A stretch of DNA of 64,000 bases from Loripinus fragilis (GCA_964019695.1 OZ026525.1:63582253-63646252), one strand, 5' to 3'; positions 11,705 to 22,822 are shown, counted from the stretch's first letter. Notes: generated from the letters alone by a model not told the origin. A program made the numbers and translations.

Positions 11705-12753
11705 CTTTGTAGCTGAGCAGGCTGATCTTAGTTTATCCTGGTCATGCACCCTGAAGACAGATTCTCATGTGACGAAGCCTATGTACGGATCCACAGGGGG
11801 GGGGGGGGCAGGGGTTCCCGACCCCCCGATCCCTGAAAAATCACAAAAATATAGGGTTTCATTGCATTACTGGTCCGGATTCCCTGACAAACCAAGCCAG
11901 CGTTCAATTATGGGCTAAACAACTGCACGCCAGCGAAACGCACTTAAAATGGCGTTTTGCTGGCGGACCGATGATTGACCGCTTTAGAGGTATCTGGATC
12001 CTTTGACCTCTCATCAACTAAAAAAAACCCTGTGTGAGTTGGGCCCCTCTGACACAACTTTCTGGATCCGTACATGACGAGGGACATAAAATAACGCTTC
12101 AACAATTGTGCGCCTCGGTTGATTGCTTCACTATTAAAGATTATATGTCATTTTTTACATTATATAGCTTGGTTTCACCAAATGTGAACCACGGCGTGCG
12201 AAACCTGTCTTCAGTGTTTCTGAAAGGACAGCGCTCAACCTCGTTTTAACTATAGGGAAGGGCTTAAAGGATAGCAATAAATACATAGCATACATAGAGT
12301 TCGTACTGTCATGACAGCGATAAGCACAGACACTGATCAGACAGCACTAAACAGACTGAAAGATGATTTTCTATGTCGCCTATTTATCATGGGGTTGTCG
12401 TCACGTGCCTTTTTTCTCTTCTTGCCTTCTTTGCCTTCTCTCTTACGTTGGTATTATCCATAGGTTTAGATAAGCAAAACTTTTCATCATATAATTGTGA
12501 ATATTTTCTTACTCATCCATTGTAACATATGTTATTGGTGTTCAAACGAACCGTCTCATTTAGACGTTTCTTTTGAGTACCCACAACATATGTTTTGGTT
12601 GAGAAATAAGAAAGTTAGTTTTTCGTTAGTCACTCATAACTAAAGTCCTGTTAACAATATATAATACAAGTCATCTGACTATTATTTAGACAGCCTAAAT
12701 TGGCGTAAGGTTTAAGCGCATATAACGCTCACTATATATGAGATAGAAACAAA
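11705..12753 (+). repeat. P450-unit upstream flank of P450-3
   Basis: It carries the conserved upstream landmarks listed for 6706-7645, with a degenerate version of the palindrome at about 11913-11980 and a run of 13 G at 11796-11808. No MITE M is present, so it serves as the empty-site reference for copies C and D. Confidence 0.7.
12719..12726 (+). promoter_or_regulatory. TATA-like box of P450-3
   Basis: CATATAAC lies 35 bp before the ATG. The same box (CATATAAA) lies 43-51 bp before the ATG of P450-4, -5, -6 and -7. A second AT-rich candidate, CTATATATG, lies at about 12731-12740. Function is inferred from position and conservation among paralogues. Confidence 0.45.
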
Positions 12754-14259
12754 ATGGATCTTTTGACATATCTAGGAGCAGGTTTATTTGCATTCGTGAT
12801 TATGATTTGGTTAAGACGGAAAAGTAAATCGAGCTTTCGTTCACCACCAGGGCCAAGGCCTTTGCCATTAGTTGGAAATTTATTTTCTCTCAACTTTAAT
12901 AGAATGCACTTGACATTTGCTCAGCTTGCAGAAGTTTATGGCAAAATATTTAAAATTTCTATTCTTGGACAGGATATTATAGTAATGAACGATATTGCAA
13001 TGTTAAGAAAGGCATTGCAAGGGGAAGAATTTATTGACGTGTTTTCAGGTAGACCAGATGCTTTTGTTGCAAAATATATTTTCTTTGATTCTGACATTTC
13101 TGTTGGAAAAGACAAAGACAAAGTAGGTATACTTCGAAAAATGCTACACAAAGGCTTCAAAGTGTTTGGTGAAGGTGTTGCTGGGTTTGAGTATCAAATG
13201 AATGATGAATTGGATAGATTGGTGGCTGAGTTAAATACACACTCTAGAAAGGATATAGACATTTGTCCACTGTTGAAGGAGTCTTTTTCGAATTGGATGT
13301 CGTCGTTATTAACAGGTCAGAAGGCCAAAGGCTCTGATGCAAAGATAATCCAGAATTTCAACGAATCTTATAACATTTTGGTGAGTGGGGGAACATTTCT
13401 TTTAACAACATTATTCCCAAGTTTAAGGTTCCTGCCAGGTAAATTTAGAACAATATATCGAAATTGCATTAATGCTCGTGACAGACTTCTTCTTAGGTTT
13501 TACAACATCCATGACAACGAATCCCAAGATACTAGTGGTCTTTTAGCTGCATTGATGCAAATGCAGAAACATAAGAATCAACAGGCTGGATACGAGATCG
13601 TCAATGATCTCCGAGGATTAATATTGGATATATTCTTTGGTGGACTAGACACTACTTTGACAGCTCTGATGAATAGTTTGTCCCTACTTCTTGCGTATCC
13701 AGAATGCAAAGCAAAAATATGTACCGAAATTGACAGAGTCATAGGGAACACACGATCACCACGTCTTGACGATAGAAAGCACATGCCATACACACACGCT
13801 TTTATAATGGAAGTTCACCGATACGTCACCGAAGTGCCACATGCGATACCACACGTCTGTACGAGGGACGTTATTTTTGAGGGATATGACATTAGAAAAG
13901 GTGCAATCGTTTTCCCCAACCTATGGTTTATTCATCATGACGAGAAAATTTGGCATGATCCATGGAATTTTCGACCAGAAAGATTTCTTGATTCGGTTGG
14001 AGAAGTGTTGCCAGCAGACCACGACCTCAGGAAAGCATGGATTCCTTTCTCATTGGGTAGACGATCATGCCCTGGCGATACTTTGGGGATGACAAGGCAT
14101 TTCCTATATCTATCTCGCATCCTACAGGAGTTTGATATTACACCTCCTTCTTCAGGTTGTATTCCCAACGTTGATCCAAGATGTTATCCCCCTGGTGCAA
14201 TCCTTCGGGTAGAAGATTTTCTCTGTAAACTAGTATCTAGAAATGCATCTGATCACTGA
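12754..14259 (+). CDS. P450-3: intact intronless cytochrome P450, 501 aa
   Basis: Microsomal haem-thiolate monooxygenase, expected to sit on the ER membrane and take electrons from NADPH-P450 reductase. The N-terminus has a hydrophobic anchor (about residues 3-20), a basic stop-transfer stretch (RRKSKSS) and a Pro-rich hinge, PPGPRPLPLVGN. The I-helix has GGLDTT (296-301), matching the oxygen-activating [A/G]Gx[D/E]T[T/S]. The K-helix ExxR is E353/R356. FRPERF follows, then the haem loop FSLGRRSCPG with Cys439 as the iron ligand. Length and motifs fit an animal CYP2-clan enzyme, and sequence alone does not give the substrate. The ATG is the first in frame and its position matches every paralogue. 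It is the only fully open copy in the window. The lack of introns is shared by all copies. Confidence 0.97.
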   Translation: MDLLTYLGAGLFAFVIMIWLRRKSKSSFRSPPGPRPLPLVGNLFSLNFNRMHLTFAQLAEVYGKIFKISILGQDIIVMNDIAMLRKALQGEEFIDVFSGRPDAFVAKYIFFDSDISVGKDKDKVGILRKMLHKGFKVFGEGVAGFEYQMNDELDRLVAELNTHSRKDIDICPLLKESFSNWMSSLLTGQKAKGSDAKIIQNFNESYNILVSGGTFLLTTLFPSLRFLPGKFRTIYRNCINARDRLLLRFYNIHDNESQDTSGLLAALMQMQKHKNQQAGYEIVNDLRGLILDIFFGGLDTTLTALMNSLSLLLAYPECKAKICTEIDRVIGNTRSPRLDDRKHMPYTHAFIMEVHRYVTEVPHAIPHVCTRDVIFEGYDIRKGAIVFPNLWFIHHDEKIWHDPWNFRPERFLDSVGEVLPADHDLRKAWIPFSLGRRSCPGDTLGMTRHFLYLSRILQEFDITPPSSGCIPNVDPRCYPPGAILRVEDFLCKLVSRNASDH

Positions 14260-14380
14260 GTATTAGGTTTAACATATAAAACATGGAAGCTGATGTTATC
14301 TGTATTGATTATAATTGAATGTGATGCCGAAAATTATTGTATTTTTGGTTTATGACCATGTTTCACTGAAACAAATCTGT

Positions 14381-14488
14381 TCAGCTACAGCGAATATCTA
14401 AGATATGAATAATTTGCATGCAGCAAACTAATACAATGCATTTTTGTACTTTCTAGAAAATGGAAAAAAGAGCTGATTAGACTGTGTG
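14381..14488 (+). repeat. P450-unit downstream flank, left part
   Basis: The sequence 'cagctacagcgaatatctaag' through 'attagactgtgtg' matches 35815-35930 downstream of P450-5 almost base for base. This shows the duplicated unit extends at least 230 bp past the coding region. It resumes at about 15418-15830 after the foldback insertion. Confidence 0.75.
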
Positions 14489-15417
14489 TAGTCCTAGAGC
14501 CTGCAGAAAGTTTAAACAAGTGGTTGAGGCCAAAAAGTTGAAGGTGTGTTCTTATGTTGAAAAGTGTGTTTAATTCAAATATCAAACTCTTAAAAAATCG
14601 GCTGGTTCACAAAAGTGCTATGTGCAATAGAATACCCCCGGAGTAGGCAATATCTCAAAATAGTGCTAAAATGGGGGTATCCTTGTAGGTTTATAATTTA
14701 AACCATGTAATGCAAATTTTTGGCAGCAAACAATATATAATGATCGATTTTTAATATATAAAAAAGAAAAGGATTTGCCAAGCACGCTTTCTAACATTAT
14801 CTAGCAAATTATAAAGCCCACGAAAACTAAAGATTTACTGTCTCAGATGATTTTTAATTTGTTTAAGCTAGAGTGGATTTATAATTCAATCTTATTACAG
14901 TTCGATGTGATTGTGACATTTCTTGGCCATACTCTATCATTTTTTAAAACTATAGTAATTGTTAATGACAACACCATTGTACGGGTATTACATAAGATAG
15001 AATTATAAATCTGCTCTAGATTACACAAACTAAAAATCATCCGATAACCAGAGACAAAAGTCATTAGTTTTCGTGGGCTTTATGATTTGCCATATTTTAG
15101 CGTTAGAAAGCTTCATAGGCATGTCTTATTTTTTTATATTAAACATTGTTCATAATATATTGCTTGCTGCCAAAATTTGCATTTTACTACTAATATAACA
15201 TGGTTTAAAGTATAAACCTACATGGATGCCCCCAATTTAGCGCTGTATAGTGATATTGCCTACCCCGGGGGTAATCCGTTGCACATAGCACTTTTGTGTA
15301 CCAGCCGATTTTAAAGAGTTTGATCTTTGAATTCAGCACACTTTTCTACATAAGAACATACCTTCAAACCTTTTGGCCTCAACCACTTGATTAAACCTAT
15401 TGCGGGCTCTCGGACTA
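14489..15417. mobile_element. Large foldback element, arms about 410 bp
   Basis: The left arm (14489 to about 14896) is a diverged reverse complement of about 14990-15417. Paired landmarks are TAGTCC...CAAGTGGTTGAGGCC with GGCCTCAACCACTTG...GGACTA, GCTGGTTCACAAAAGTGCTA with TAGCACTTTTGTGTACCAGC, and AAGCCCACGAAAACTAA with TTAGTTTTCGTGGGCTT. The central spacer is about 95 bp. There is no ORF of interest. It interrupts the P450 downstream flank. Confidence 0.85.
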
Positions 15418-18178
15418 GTGGATGGTCTACATCTATGTTTTTCACATGCATTGTTGCATGTGAACAACAAAAATGCAGATCATCCACACTTAGACTGTGT
15501 ATTCTAATCCGCTCTTTTGTTTTTCACTGTCTTTGGTTTTATCACAATGGGCCAAATTAAAACAATTAATGCTCAATATTTTAAGCATCGTAGGACCTCG
15601 GACAGTCTTAATAAAGAATTCTCAAAGGACCAGCATATGAAAAAAACATCAACACTACACAAACTCCACGCAGCCGAACGAAGGTTTTGGTCTTTGACTC
15701 ACAGCTTTATTCAGAAACGCTTATTATATCCAGATTTACGTGATTACACCACCGCACATCTTCATAGCCTTAAAATAAAATTTCAATTCAAGTTGAGAAA
15801 ATTCCATATCACATACCCCGTATCAAGATAAAAATCGTACTGCCGCAGGTGATAAGACAAGTGAAGGCCAACGTGATGTTAAAATGACGTCACCATGTCA
15901 AGTCGCATCTCAGTGTATTCAGGAACATCTGGAGGCATTTTGTGTCAAGAAATAAAAATGCACTATTCACTGTTCAGCGAGAAAAAGAATATATTTATTG
16001 TGTGATGCTAGTCCTTCGTAATCCCTACTTGTCATTAATTGAAAATTATTAGGATGCCAAATGGTGATCCTCAGAACGGATTTATCTATCCTACCTTCAC
16101 ACTCATGATCAATTCTTATAGTTGTTTTCACACCAGATTGGGGTTTTAGCTGCTTTTACTTATATGAGAAAACACACAATCAGAGCTTGAAGTCGCAAAT
16201 GTCCAATGTCTCGAGGGCCTAGGAAACTTAGATCTTATAGAACTTTACTATCTTCGCAAGAGTAAAGAATAATGCAGAGATTGGGAATCGATACAATCAA
16301 TCACCACAGCTGACCCAAGACACCATATGGAAAAGTGACAAAAACACAAGGAAACATCACACACAAAAGAGCCAAGAGGTCAGCCCCTTCCATGCAAGGC
16401 GTTATGAATAATTTATAGTCTTTGAGCAGCCATAATCACAAATGGCTAACTGTGTATGGTCCACTTGTTACGTTAGTGACTTTAGGGTATAGAATTCCAG
16501 TTGCCCCATAAAGGTTGAAAAGGCCTGTTGAAGCTATTACTAGACAAATATTATAATTATTTGATGCACTTTAAACTCTCAATCGGAACTGCCTCGGCAT
16601 ATTCCGCGAAATTCCGTGGAATCAGACCACAGATGTACATCGAGGATCTACTTTGATAACGGGGGTGATCACAAGACGCTGACGTTATATAACGTGACGC
16701 TGATGTCACAGAAACCAAGTTAACACAAAAACAAGTTTGATTGAAGAAAAAAAAACGGCTATAAATGAAGTTTATGATTTTTTTTCAATAAAATATCGCT
16801 ATATGAACTTCATTTATTCTGCTGATTAAACTTTTCGGATAATCAGAATAATCCATTTTAATAGAGCTGAACCCACATTCTACAGGCGCCAGTTCCGGCT
16901 AACAAAATAGAGCTGTTTGGTGCATAGTACATGTACTACGTGTAATTCTCTTAATATACACCCTATCCATGATTCGATTCTCGAATTGCGGCGGACTTTC
17001 CCGAATGTTAAAATTCTTTGTCTACTAGGTATTTTTCATGCTTATTTGTCATCTGCTGATGTTTTTTTAAAATCAGCTTCCTCAAAAAAAATGTGTTCAG
17101 GATTCCCATAAAAGTTCCAAACAGTTCGAATCTAAATCAGGCCCGACAATTTGTCAGACCTGATCTGGGTCCAAATTGTTTTCAAAGGTTATCAGCAGAC
17201 TACATGTACTTGTAGGCATAAACCTTTAGATGTTGGTTACAGAGATCAGAACATTCCGAACGACCCTCGTATATCGTTATTTCAAATAGGCCTCGACTAA
17301 TGCTAGATAATCTAGCTTTGTTATACATGCGAACAACAGACGAGACGCAGACCAGCCTGCACATTCGTCAAGACCAAACAACGCCTTGATTTAACGATTC
17401 CTGACAAGTACTATTGTCGTAACATGTACGTCAAAAATTTCAATATTTTAGCTAGTCTTTGTAGCTGAGTAGGCTGATTTGATCTTTTAACTGGTCGCAA
17501 ACCCTGAAGACAGATTTTAACCTATTTAAGCCGAATGGATGTTTCCAAAGTTATTAATTGGACCAGTCCATTTCCGTTTTATGGGGGTTGTGGTTTACTT
17601 TCAAATTTTAAGAGAACATTCTGTAAGCCAACAGTTAATATCCAGATCAGACGCCATGTTCTGTGGCGTCTGGTCTGGGTCTGCACTGTTTGCCTATATC
17701 CCACACAAAGGACGCCATGCGTATATGGTTAATGCGACGAAGCCAGTAAATAACGCTTCAGCCATATTTCTTTTCGGTTCATGTCTTCACCAAGGTCATT
17801 CTTTTTATATATAGCTTCGTTACGCCTCAACCTATGTGAACCACGACCTACAAAAACATGTTTCATGAGTATGCAACTGTCCACAATGTATATTTTTAGC
17901 GACGTGCTGGTGTGATAGCGATGTATGCGTACATATAGCCTGCAATTAGATGTAGCTTTATCATGACAGTGAAATAACAGGCATTGATAAGACAGCGATG
18001 AGCAGACTGAATTATGATTTTCTTTATCGCATATAAACATATACACTTCGCTTGTCGTAATTTGGATCAAATAGCCGTGTGTGTTAAGGTTAAACACCTG
18101 TTGCTAGCTAAAATGATTTAAAGTTCTAGCCCATATAAAATTTTGCATTAGCTAAAATATAGCTCTTAAGGAAGCAGA
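15418..18178 (+). repeat. Duplicated block upstream of P450-4 (paired with 61140-63798)
   Basis: The block shares long collinear matches with 61140-63798. Examples are 'aaggaccag.atat', 'ctcgagggcctaggaaactt', 'caaggaaacatcacac', 'tcagaacattccgaacgacc' and the whole promoter region. The start (15418-15830) also matches 36500-36640. An ORF at 15517-15831 is not preserved as a protein in the paired block, so I do not call a gene. The last ~720 bp are the P450-unit upstream flank. Confidence 0.8.
18133..18141 (+). promoter_or_regulatory. TATA-like box of P450-4
   Basis: CATATAAAA lies 46 bp before the ATG. It is identical in sequence and nearly identical in spacing to the box before P450-7 (63752-63760). 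Confidence 0.5.
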
Positions 18179-18529
18179 ATGGATGTTTTGACATATCTAG
18201 CAATTGGTTTATTAGCATTCGTGATTATGATTTGGTATAGACGGGCTACTCAGACAAGCTTTAGGTCACCACCAGGGCCTAGGCCTTTGCCATTAGTAGG
18301 GAGCATTTTTTCTATTAACTTTCCTAAAATGCACTTGACATTCGCTAAGCTTGCAGAAGAATATGGCAAGATAGTAGTAATGGGGGGCACTATGGACCCA
18401 AAATTTTTAAGCCTGAAAAGAACTTAGTTTTTTTCAGGCTAAAATTTTGAGGCCATAGATGCCACCCCTGGTAGGCTTGAGTGACTAGCTGTGAATAACT
18501 TAGTTTATTTTAGGGGTATTTTGGTTGGG

Positions 18530-18815
18530 CCTATGATTGTGATAGTTTTCTGGGCTGTTGAGATTAACTTAGTTTATTTTGCGCAAAAGTGCTGGCTGAT
18601 CTGTGATTGTGATAGTTTTCTGGACTATTGAAAATAACTTAGTTTATTTTTGCTCAAAAGCGCAGGCTGATCTGTGATTGTGATAGTTTTCTGGGCTATT
18701 GAAAATAACTTAGTTTATTTTTTTGCCCAAAAGCGCAGGCTGATCTGTGATTGTGATAGTTTTCTGGTCGCATCGCTGGGATGCTGTGAATAACTTAGTT
18801 TATTTTCGTAAAGAT
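18530..18815 (+). repeat. Subterminal tandem array, ~72-bp unit, about 4 copies
   Basis: Each unit has TGATTGTGATAGTTTTCTGG, then a variable 'ctattgaaaa', then TAACTTAGTTTATTTT, then 'aaaagcgcaggctgatctg'. The mirror array is at about 25225-25515. Shorter single copies of the same motif recur at the inner end of each inverted repeat (about 20055-20150 and 23895-23995). Confidence 0.88.
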
Positions 18816-19659
18816 CTGATTGTGATAAATTCCTACCCACTCGTCTCTCGCTGGTAGGCCTATTGCGGTTATCTTTTTATAAAGACTAACTTTACTCGCA
18901 TCACAAACAACAGGGTTTCTAATTTGCATATCGTACATCTAGTACGTTGCAATAGCGAATTATATTTTACGTAAGGAATTTTGGGTTCATGAAGTTCTGC
19001 GTATCTTATAGTCTCTTTAGAAAAATAACTTAGATATTCAAGGCTAATTTCTGTAGCTAAGAAATATTACATTTAGCACAATTTTTCGCTTTTCGCGACT
19101 TTCAATGATAAGTTACGTCATATAGATTATACATGACGTCATTGAAAAGCAAGTAGTATCTTCTAAAAGCGACAACAAGTATAACTTTTCGAACCAATAG
19201 ATAACTTGGTCATTTTAAGAGGAAAGGTATTCAGATATGATGGGCCTATTTATTATTATTTTAGCTTTACATTTTGGTCAGACTCTTAGCTTGATTTTAA
19301 CTTAGTACTTTTAATAGTTGATTAGGGTAATTATATGCTAAAAGTTAAGTTGTATAGAATGTCGCTTGAGGTTGTATCTCAAGACCTCAACTCCTAGATG
19401 TATTACTCTGTAGAATCAGCTAGGACTTTGAAAATTACTGAGTCATTTTTTTTATCTAGAGTAGGTGTGTACTTAGCAATGATAAGTCTGCTTGAATGTT
19501 TCTAAGGATTATACTTTTTCAGGTTCTTGCATGGTGTCGTATTTGATAGCTAGTATCAATCATTTGATTAAGTTAGAGCTTCTGTTGATACGTTAGATAA
19601 TCATCATTGGCATGTAATATTATTTGGGTTTAATAATTAGATATTGATGAAAGTGTCCA

Positions 19660-19985
19660 TATCGCTTGAGATGTGGATGCAATGTGGACCTTCACACGTA
19701 AAATGTGGATGCAATGTGGATCCACCACATCTCCACATTTTGAAGGTGGATGTAATGTGGAGCAATGTGGATGTATTGTGGAGCAATGTGGATGTCCACA
19801 TTTCAAATGTGAATAAATGCAGATATATTGTGGGTCAGCATAATGGAAATTTACGTTAATTCTTGGATAAATTCGAAATTAATGTGGACCGCCACACTAA
19901 AAATGTGGATCCACCACATCTCCACATCTTGACAATGTGGATCCACCACATCTCCACATTTCCACAATGTGGAGTTTCCACACCT
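19660..19985. repeat. Dense cluster of ATGTGGA / TCCACAT motifs
   Basis: More than twenty copies of the heptamer occur in both orientations within ~325 bp, several arranged as short inverted pairs (for example ATGTGGATCCACCACATCTCC). The mirror copy is at about 24060-24385, and a third partial copy is at 23371-23512. The concentration suggests binding sites or fold-back structure, but the role is unknown. Confidence 0.85.
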
Positions 19986-20159
19986 ACACATTCGACAATT
20001 TGACTTATACCCTCTCTCAATTTAATGGTAAACTTCAGCGCTGAGCTGAAATAACTATGATTGTGATAGTTTTCTGGTCGTATCCACTAGTTGGTCTATG
20101 ATAGTTTCCTGGGCTATTGGGAAATAACTTAGTCATTTTTGAGGGGGATAAAGATTCTG

Positions 20160-20558
20160 CTGTGGTGATATATAAAATAACTTAGTTAAATTCAGCTTTG
20201 AAGATAACTTAGTCATTTTAGGGGGGTATAGTATGTGGTGATATATGGTGTGTGTAATAGTCAAGGCTACTAAGTACTATGCGTCTTAGAGTCTCTTGGT
20301 CAATCAAGACCTCAACTCTTAGAGGCATCACTCTGTAGCGTTAACTAGTGTATAGCTAGCCGTCTCAAGCTTACTACTACTTATGTTTTAATAAAAAGTA
20401 CAACAAAGACAAATGAACATTTCTATAACTTTATTGCCCCGCTAACTATAACTCATTACAATGACAGAGGATTAGGGCCGTCCCTCTATTCATTGTTTAC
20501 AATAAGAGAAATTAAAGAATATATGCCATCGTACAAAATAGAATTCAATTAGAATGTT
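20160..20558. other. Polinton interior, gene-free left part
   Basis: It contains degenerate scraps of the inverted repeat, for example 'aagacctcaactcttagag' near 20305, which resembles 19380-19400. There is no coding signal. It lies downstream of the three minus-strand genes. Confidence 0.5.
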
Positions 20559-21346
20559 TTAAGCATCGATCCAGGGCCTTTTTGGAAGTTGACTTTGAGT
20601 ATGTCTTGGTCCAAAGTTGTTCTGTTGTAGCTGACTTGGTGCATATTTTGATCCTGAATTCTGTTGTAATGAATCTGATTCATCATCTTCACCTAAGGAA
20701 TAGGTTGGTGGGTCAAATTCTTCAAGTTTCCCATCCAAGAGGTATCTTCGTTTTTTAATAGCATATTTCAAAGCGTCATCCTCATCAAAGTCATCTTCAT
20801 CTCGTAGTCGTTTTGCTGTATCTGTTATCTTCTTGTGCAAGGGATCTTTCTTCAATGCCTTGGATAATTTAAGGAAGGCTTTGTATTGACCAATGGCTTC
20901 TGCTCTGTATCTTGGTTCCAGTTTATCGAAAGTCACCTCCTCTGCCTCTTCTGTGTCAATGTCTGGATTTTTCTCTATTATATGTTGTACACCTTCATTG
21001 AATGTGTCTTGTAGGATACTATGAGCTCCATCAACAAAAATGTCCAAGGATCAAACTTGCTCTTTTTTCTAGAATAACGTTGGTCTTCATCATCTTTATC
21101 AGTACAATCTGTATCACTACCATCTAGAATGCCATAATCTTTGTCTGTATATTTCCCAAAGATATCTTCCTTTTGATGACTTTTAGAAGTCTCTGCATCC
21201 GATTCGTCAGACATAGTAGAGTCTTCATTTTCTGACATTGTTTCTGACTCCATATCTTCACTGCAGATACCACTTGTCAGATGTCGTCTCAAACTGTCTG
21301 ATCTTGCAAACTGTCGTTCACACTTTGGACACTGATGTTGACCCAT
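20559..21346 (-). pseudogene. Polinton-associated zinc-finger/acidic protein, frameshifted
   Basis: The ATG at 21346 opens MGQHQCPKCERQF, a single zinc-finger-like module with CxxC, then 12 residues, His, five residues, Cys (a C2HC variant of C2H2). A long Ser/Asp/Glu-rich segment follows. Near 21050 the frame shifts by one base. The other frame then continues with a helical, charged domain (motifs EKNPDIDTEEAE, YKAFLKLSKALKKDP, KYAIKKRRYLL) and a Gln/Ser/Pro-rich tail, to the stop at 20559. I recall this finger-acidic-helical layout from hypothetical proteins near Polinton genes in other invertebrates, where the helical part follows directly. The break is thus more likely a mutation than a boundary between two genes. 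Function is unknown; DNA binding is an inference from the finger. Confidence 0.6.
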
Positions 21347-21458
21347 TGAAATCGTTTTGGTAAATGAATAGCTTCTCTCTGATTGTGTCCTTTTATACTT
21401 GTAGTGACATAAAAAACCCACAGTTTTGTCAATATTTCTCACAAAAATATGACATTTT

Positions 21459-21902
21459 CTACTCTGTCTTATTATTTGAATGTACTTCTTTTGCTGCAAC
21501 ACTTGAGAGAGGTCTGCATTTTCTTGTTTTACTGCTCTCTTTTGCAGAAGAAAAATTCTTTCTTTTATCACATCTTTGTTCCATTATATTTCTTCCCTTC
21601 ATATATTTATTCTCTAATGGCCGTCTTTCTAGTTGGCTTCCTATCAGCTTACGAAGTTCTCTATGGCACATTCTACAGTACTTTGGTGGTCTTCCTTGCT
21701 TGAGTTTACTATCCAACGCTGTACTCAGCCTTTTCATCAGATATCTAATTTGTCCATAGCTCATTTGATATTTAGTTGATTTTTTAGAAGCAGGTTTTAT
21801 CATATCATCATTGCAGCTTGTATTTTTCTGTCTTGCTGAGAGATCCATTCTTCTTCTTTTAGTGTTCGTAGAACAATAAGACATGTCAACCAGAATCATC
21901 AT
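21459..21902 (-). CDS. Small basic protein of the Polinton, ~147 aa, unrecognised
   Basis: The open frame continues a few codons upstream only through a TTG, so I take the first ATG (21902). The protein is rich in Lys/Arg (KRRRMD, KKSTKYQ, GRPPKYCRMCHRELRK, DKRKNF) with a CxxC near the middle. It sits about 25 bases after the stop of the penton-like gene and about 110 bases before the zinc-finger ORF, on the same strand, so the three are probably expressed together. The composition would suit a nucleic-acid-binding or DNA-condensing protein, but I recognise no family. It overlaps the untranslated leader of the zinc-finger gene in another frame. Confidence 0.45.
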   Translation of the reverse strand: MMILVDMSYCSTNTKRRRMDLSARQKNTSCNDDMIKPASKKSTKYQMSYGQIRYLMKRLSTALDSKLKQGRPPKYCRMCHRELRKLIGSQLERRPLENKYMKGRNIMEQRCDKRKNFSSAKESSKTRKCRPLSSVAAKEVHSNNKTE

Positions 21903-21925
21903 ATTTATACTAATAGCATAATTGA

Positions 21926-22768
21926 TCAACTTTTTATACGTTTGAAGTGTAATTTTACTAAAGTTTTCCCACCAACAAAAGGGACAGACCTGCCAATTTC
22001 ATCTTTGATATCAATATGAACCTGATCAATATAAGATTTTGCCAAAGGTACATAATGTAAATTCACAAATTCTTGATGCGATTGAGTGCTAGATTTGGAC
22101 TGTTTATAAGAAACAATTCTAAGTATAGGAGCTGTTATATTTCCAACGTAAGTGTAATCTGCAACATCAGAATAAACAAACATCTGATGGTGGGTCATGT
22201 TCAAATCAACAGCATATGTAAAAGCCTGGTTATCATTCCCAATCAGTTAATTTGAAAGATCAGGATTCAATCCAAGTATTTCGCCAAGAGACTTTGAAAA
22301 TCTTATTTGAACTCTATTTGGATTTTCAACATGTAAATTTACACGATTACCTGATTTCTTATAACTTAATGAGATCATACTGTGAATTTGACGTAGAATA
22401 GCTCCACATTTTTCTTCAATAGCAATCTGAATTTGCTCTACTAAGTGCTGAGGCGAATTATAGTTTCCTGCTGGGATAAATAATTTTATTTCAGGACAAC
22501 TTCCATCTTTCATGCATACAGTATTCATTTTACTTTTCCCCAGTCTTTCCAAAACATTCTCATCGTAGAAGTGAACATAAAAATAATTGCTATTATGTGA
22601 AATGTTATATACTTCTGAAGGAGTCATAATTTCTACCAACGCTACAACCCATTGTTCTTTCTGGACTTGAATAGGATGATTTAGTTTTGTGGTAAATGAG
22701 AACTGTTTATTTGTAGGGAAACTATCCATAGAACTATCACTCAGTAAGCTCAGATAAAATTCGTCCAT
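21926..22768 (-). pseudogene. Putative Polinton minor capsid (penton-like) protein with one in-frame stop
   Basis: I chose the ATG at 22768, because the protein then opens MDEFYLSLLSDSSMD. That resembles the N-terminus of a protein family common in animal genomes as '...FY.TLPSNSSM..FP' and often found with Polinton genes. The second half has MFVYSDVADYTYVG, APILRIV, HYVP and a GR.VPF...LVKLHFKR end, also typical of that family. Both halves are in one frame, separated only by a TAA at 22247-22249. The total would be about 280 codons, the usual size. Assignment to the single-jelly-roll minor capsid is an inference from size and context. Polinton association is more secure than the structural role. 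With the stop it is probably non-functional. Confidence 0.6.
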
Positions 22769-22822
22769 GATCGCATATGTGAAACAACCACCACACTTGA
22801 TAGAAATATTATATAATGACAC

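Larger units (their letters stand above)
18373..20159 (+). repeat. Polinton left terminal inverted repeat (1,787 bp)
   Basis: It is the reverse complement of 23885-25671 over its whole length with only scattered mismatches. Both arms come out at exactly the same length. It contains a subterminal ~72-bp tandem array and a cluster of GTGGA/TCCAC motifs. No gene is evident: the 71-codon ORF at 19644-19859 is a translation of the repeats. Confidence 0.92.

Noticed and set aside
15517..15831. 104-codon ORF in the duplicated block
   Set aside because: The paired block near 61140-61300 does not keep the frame, and the start overlaps repeat sequence shared with 36540-36640.
19644..19859. 71-codon ORF duplicated at 24185-24400
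   Set aside because: It is in the Polinton inverted repeats and made of the GTGGA motif; the duplication is the repeat itself, not evidence of a gene.
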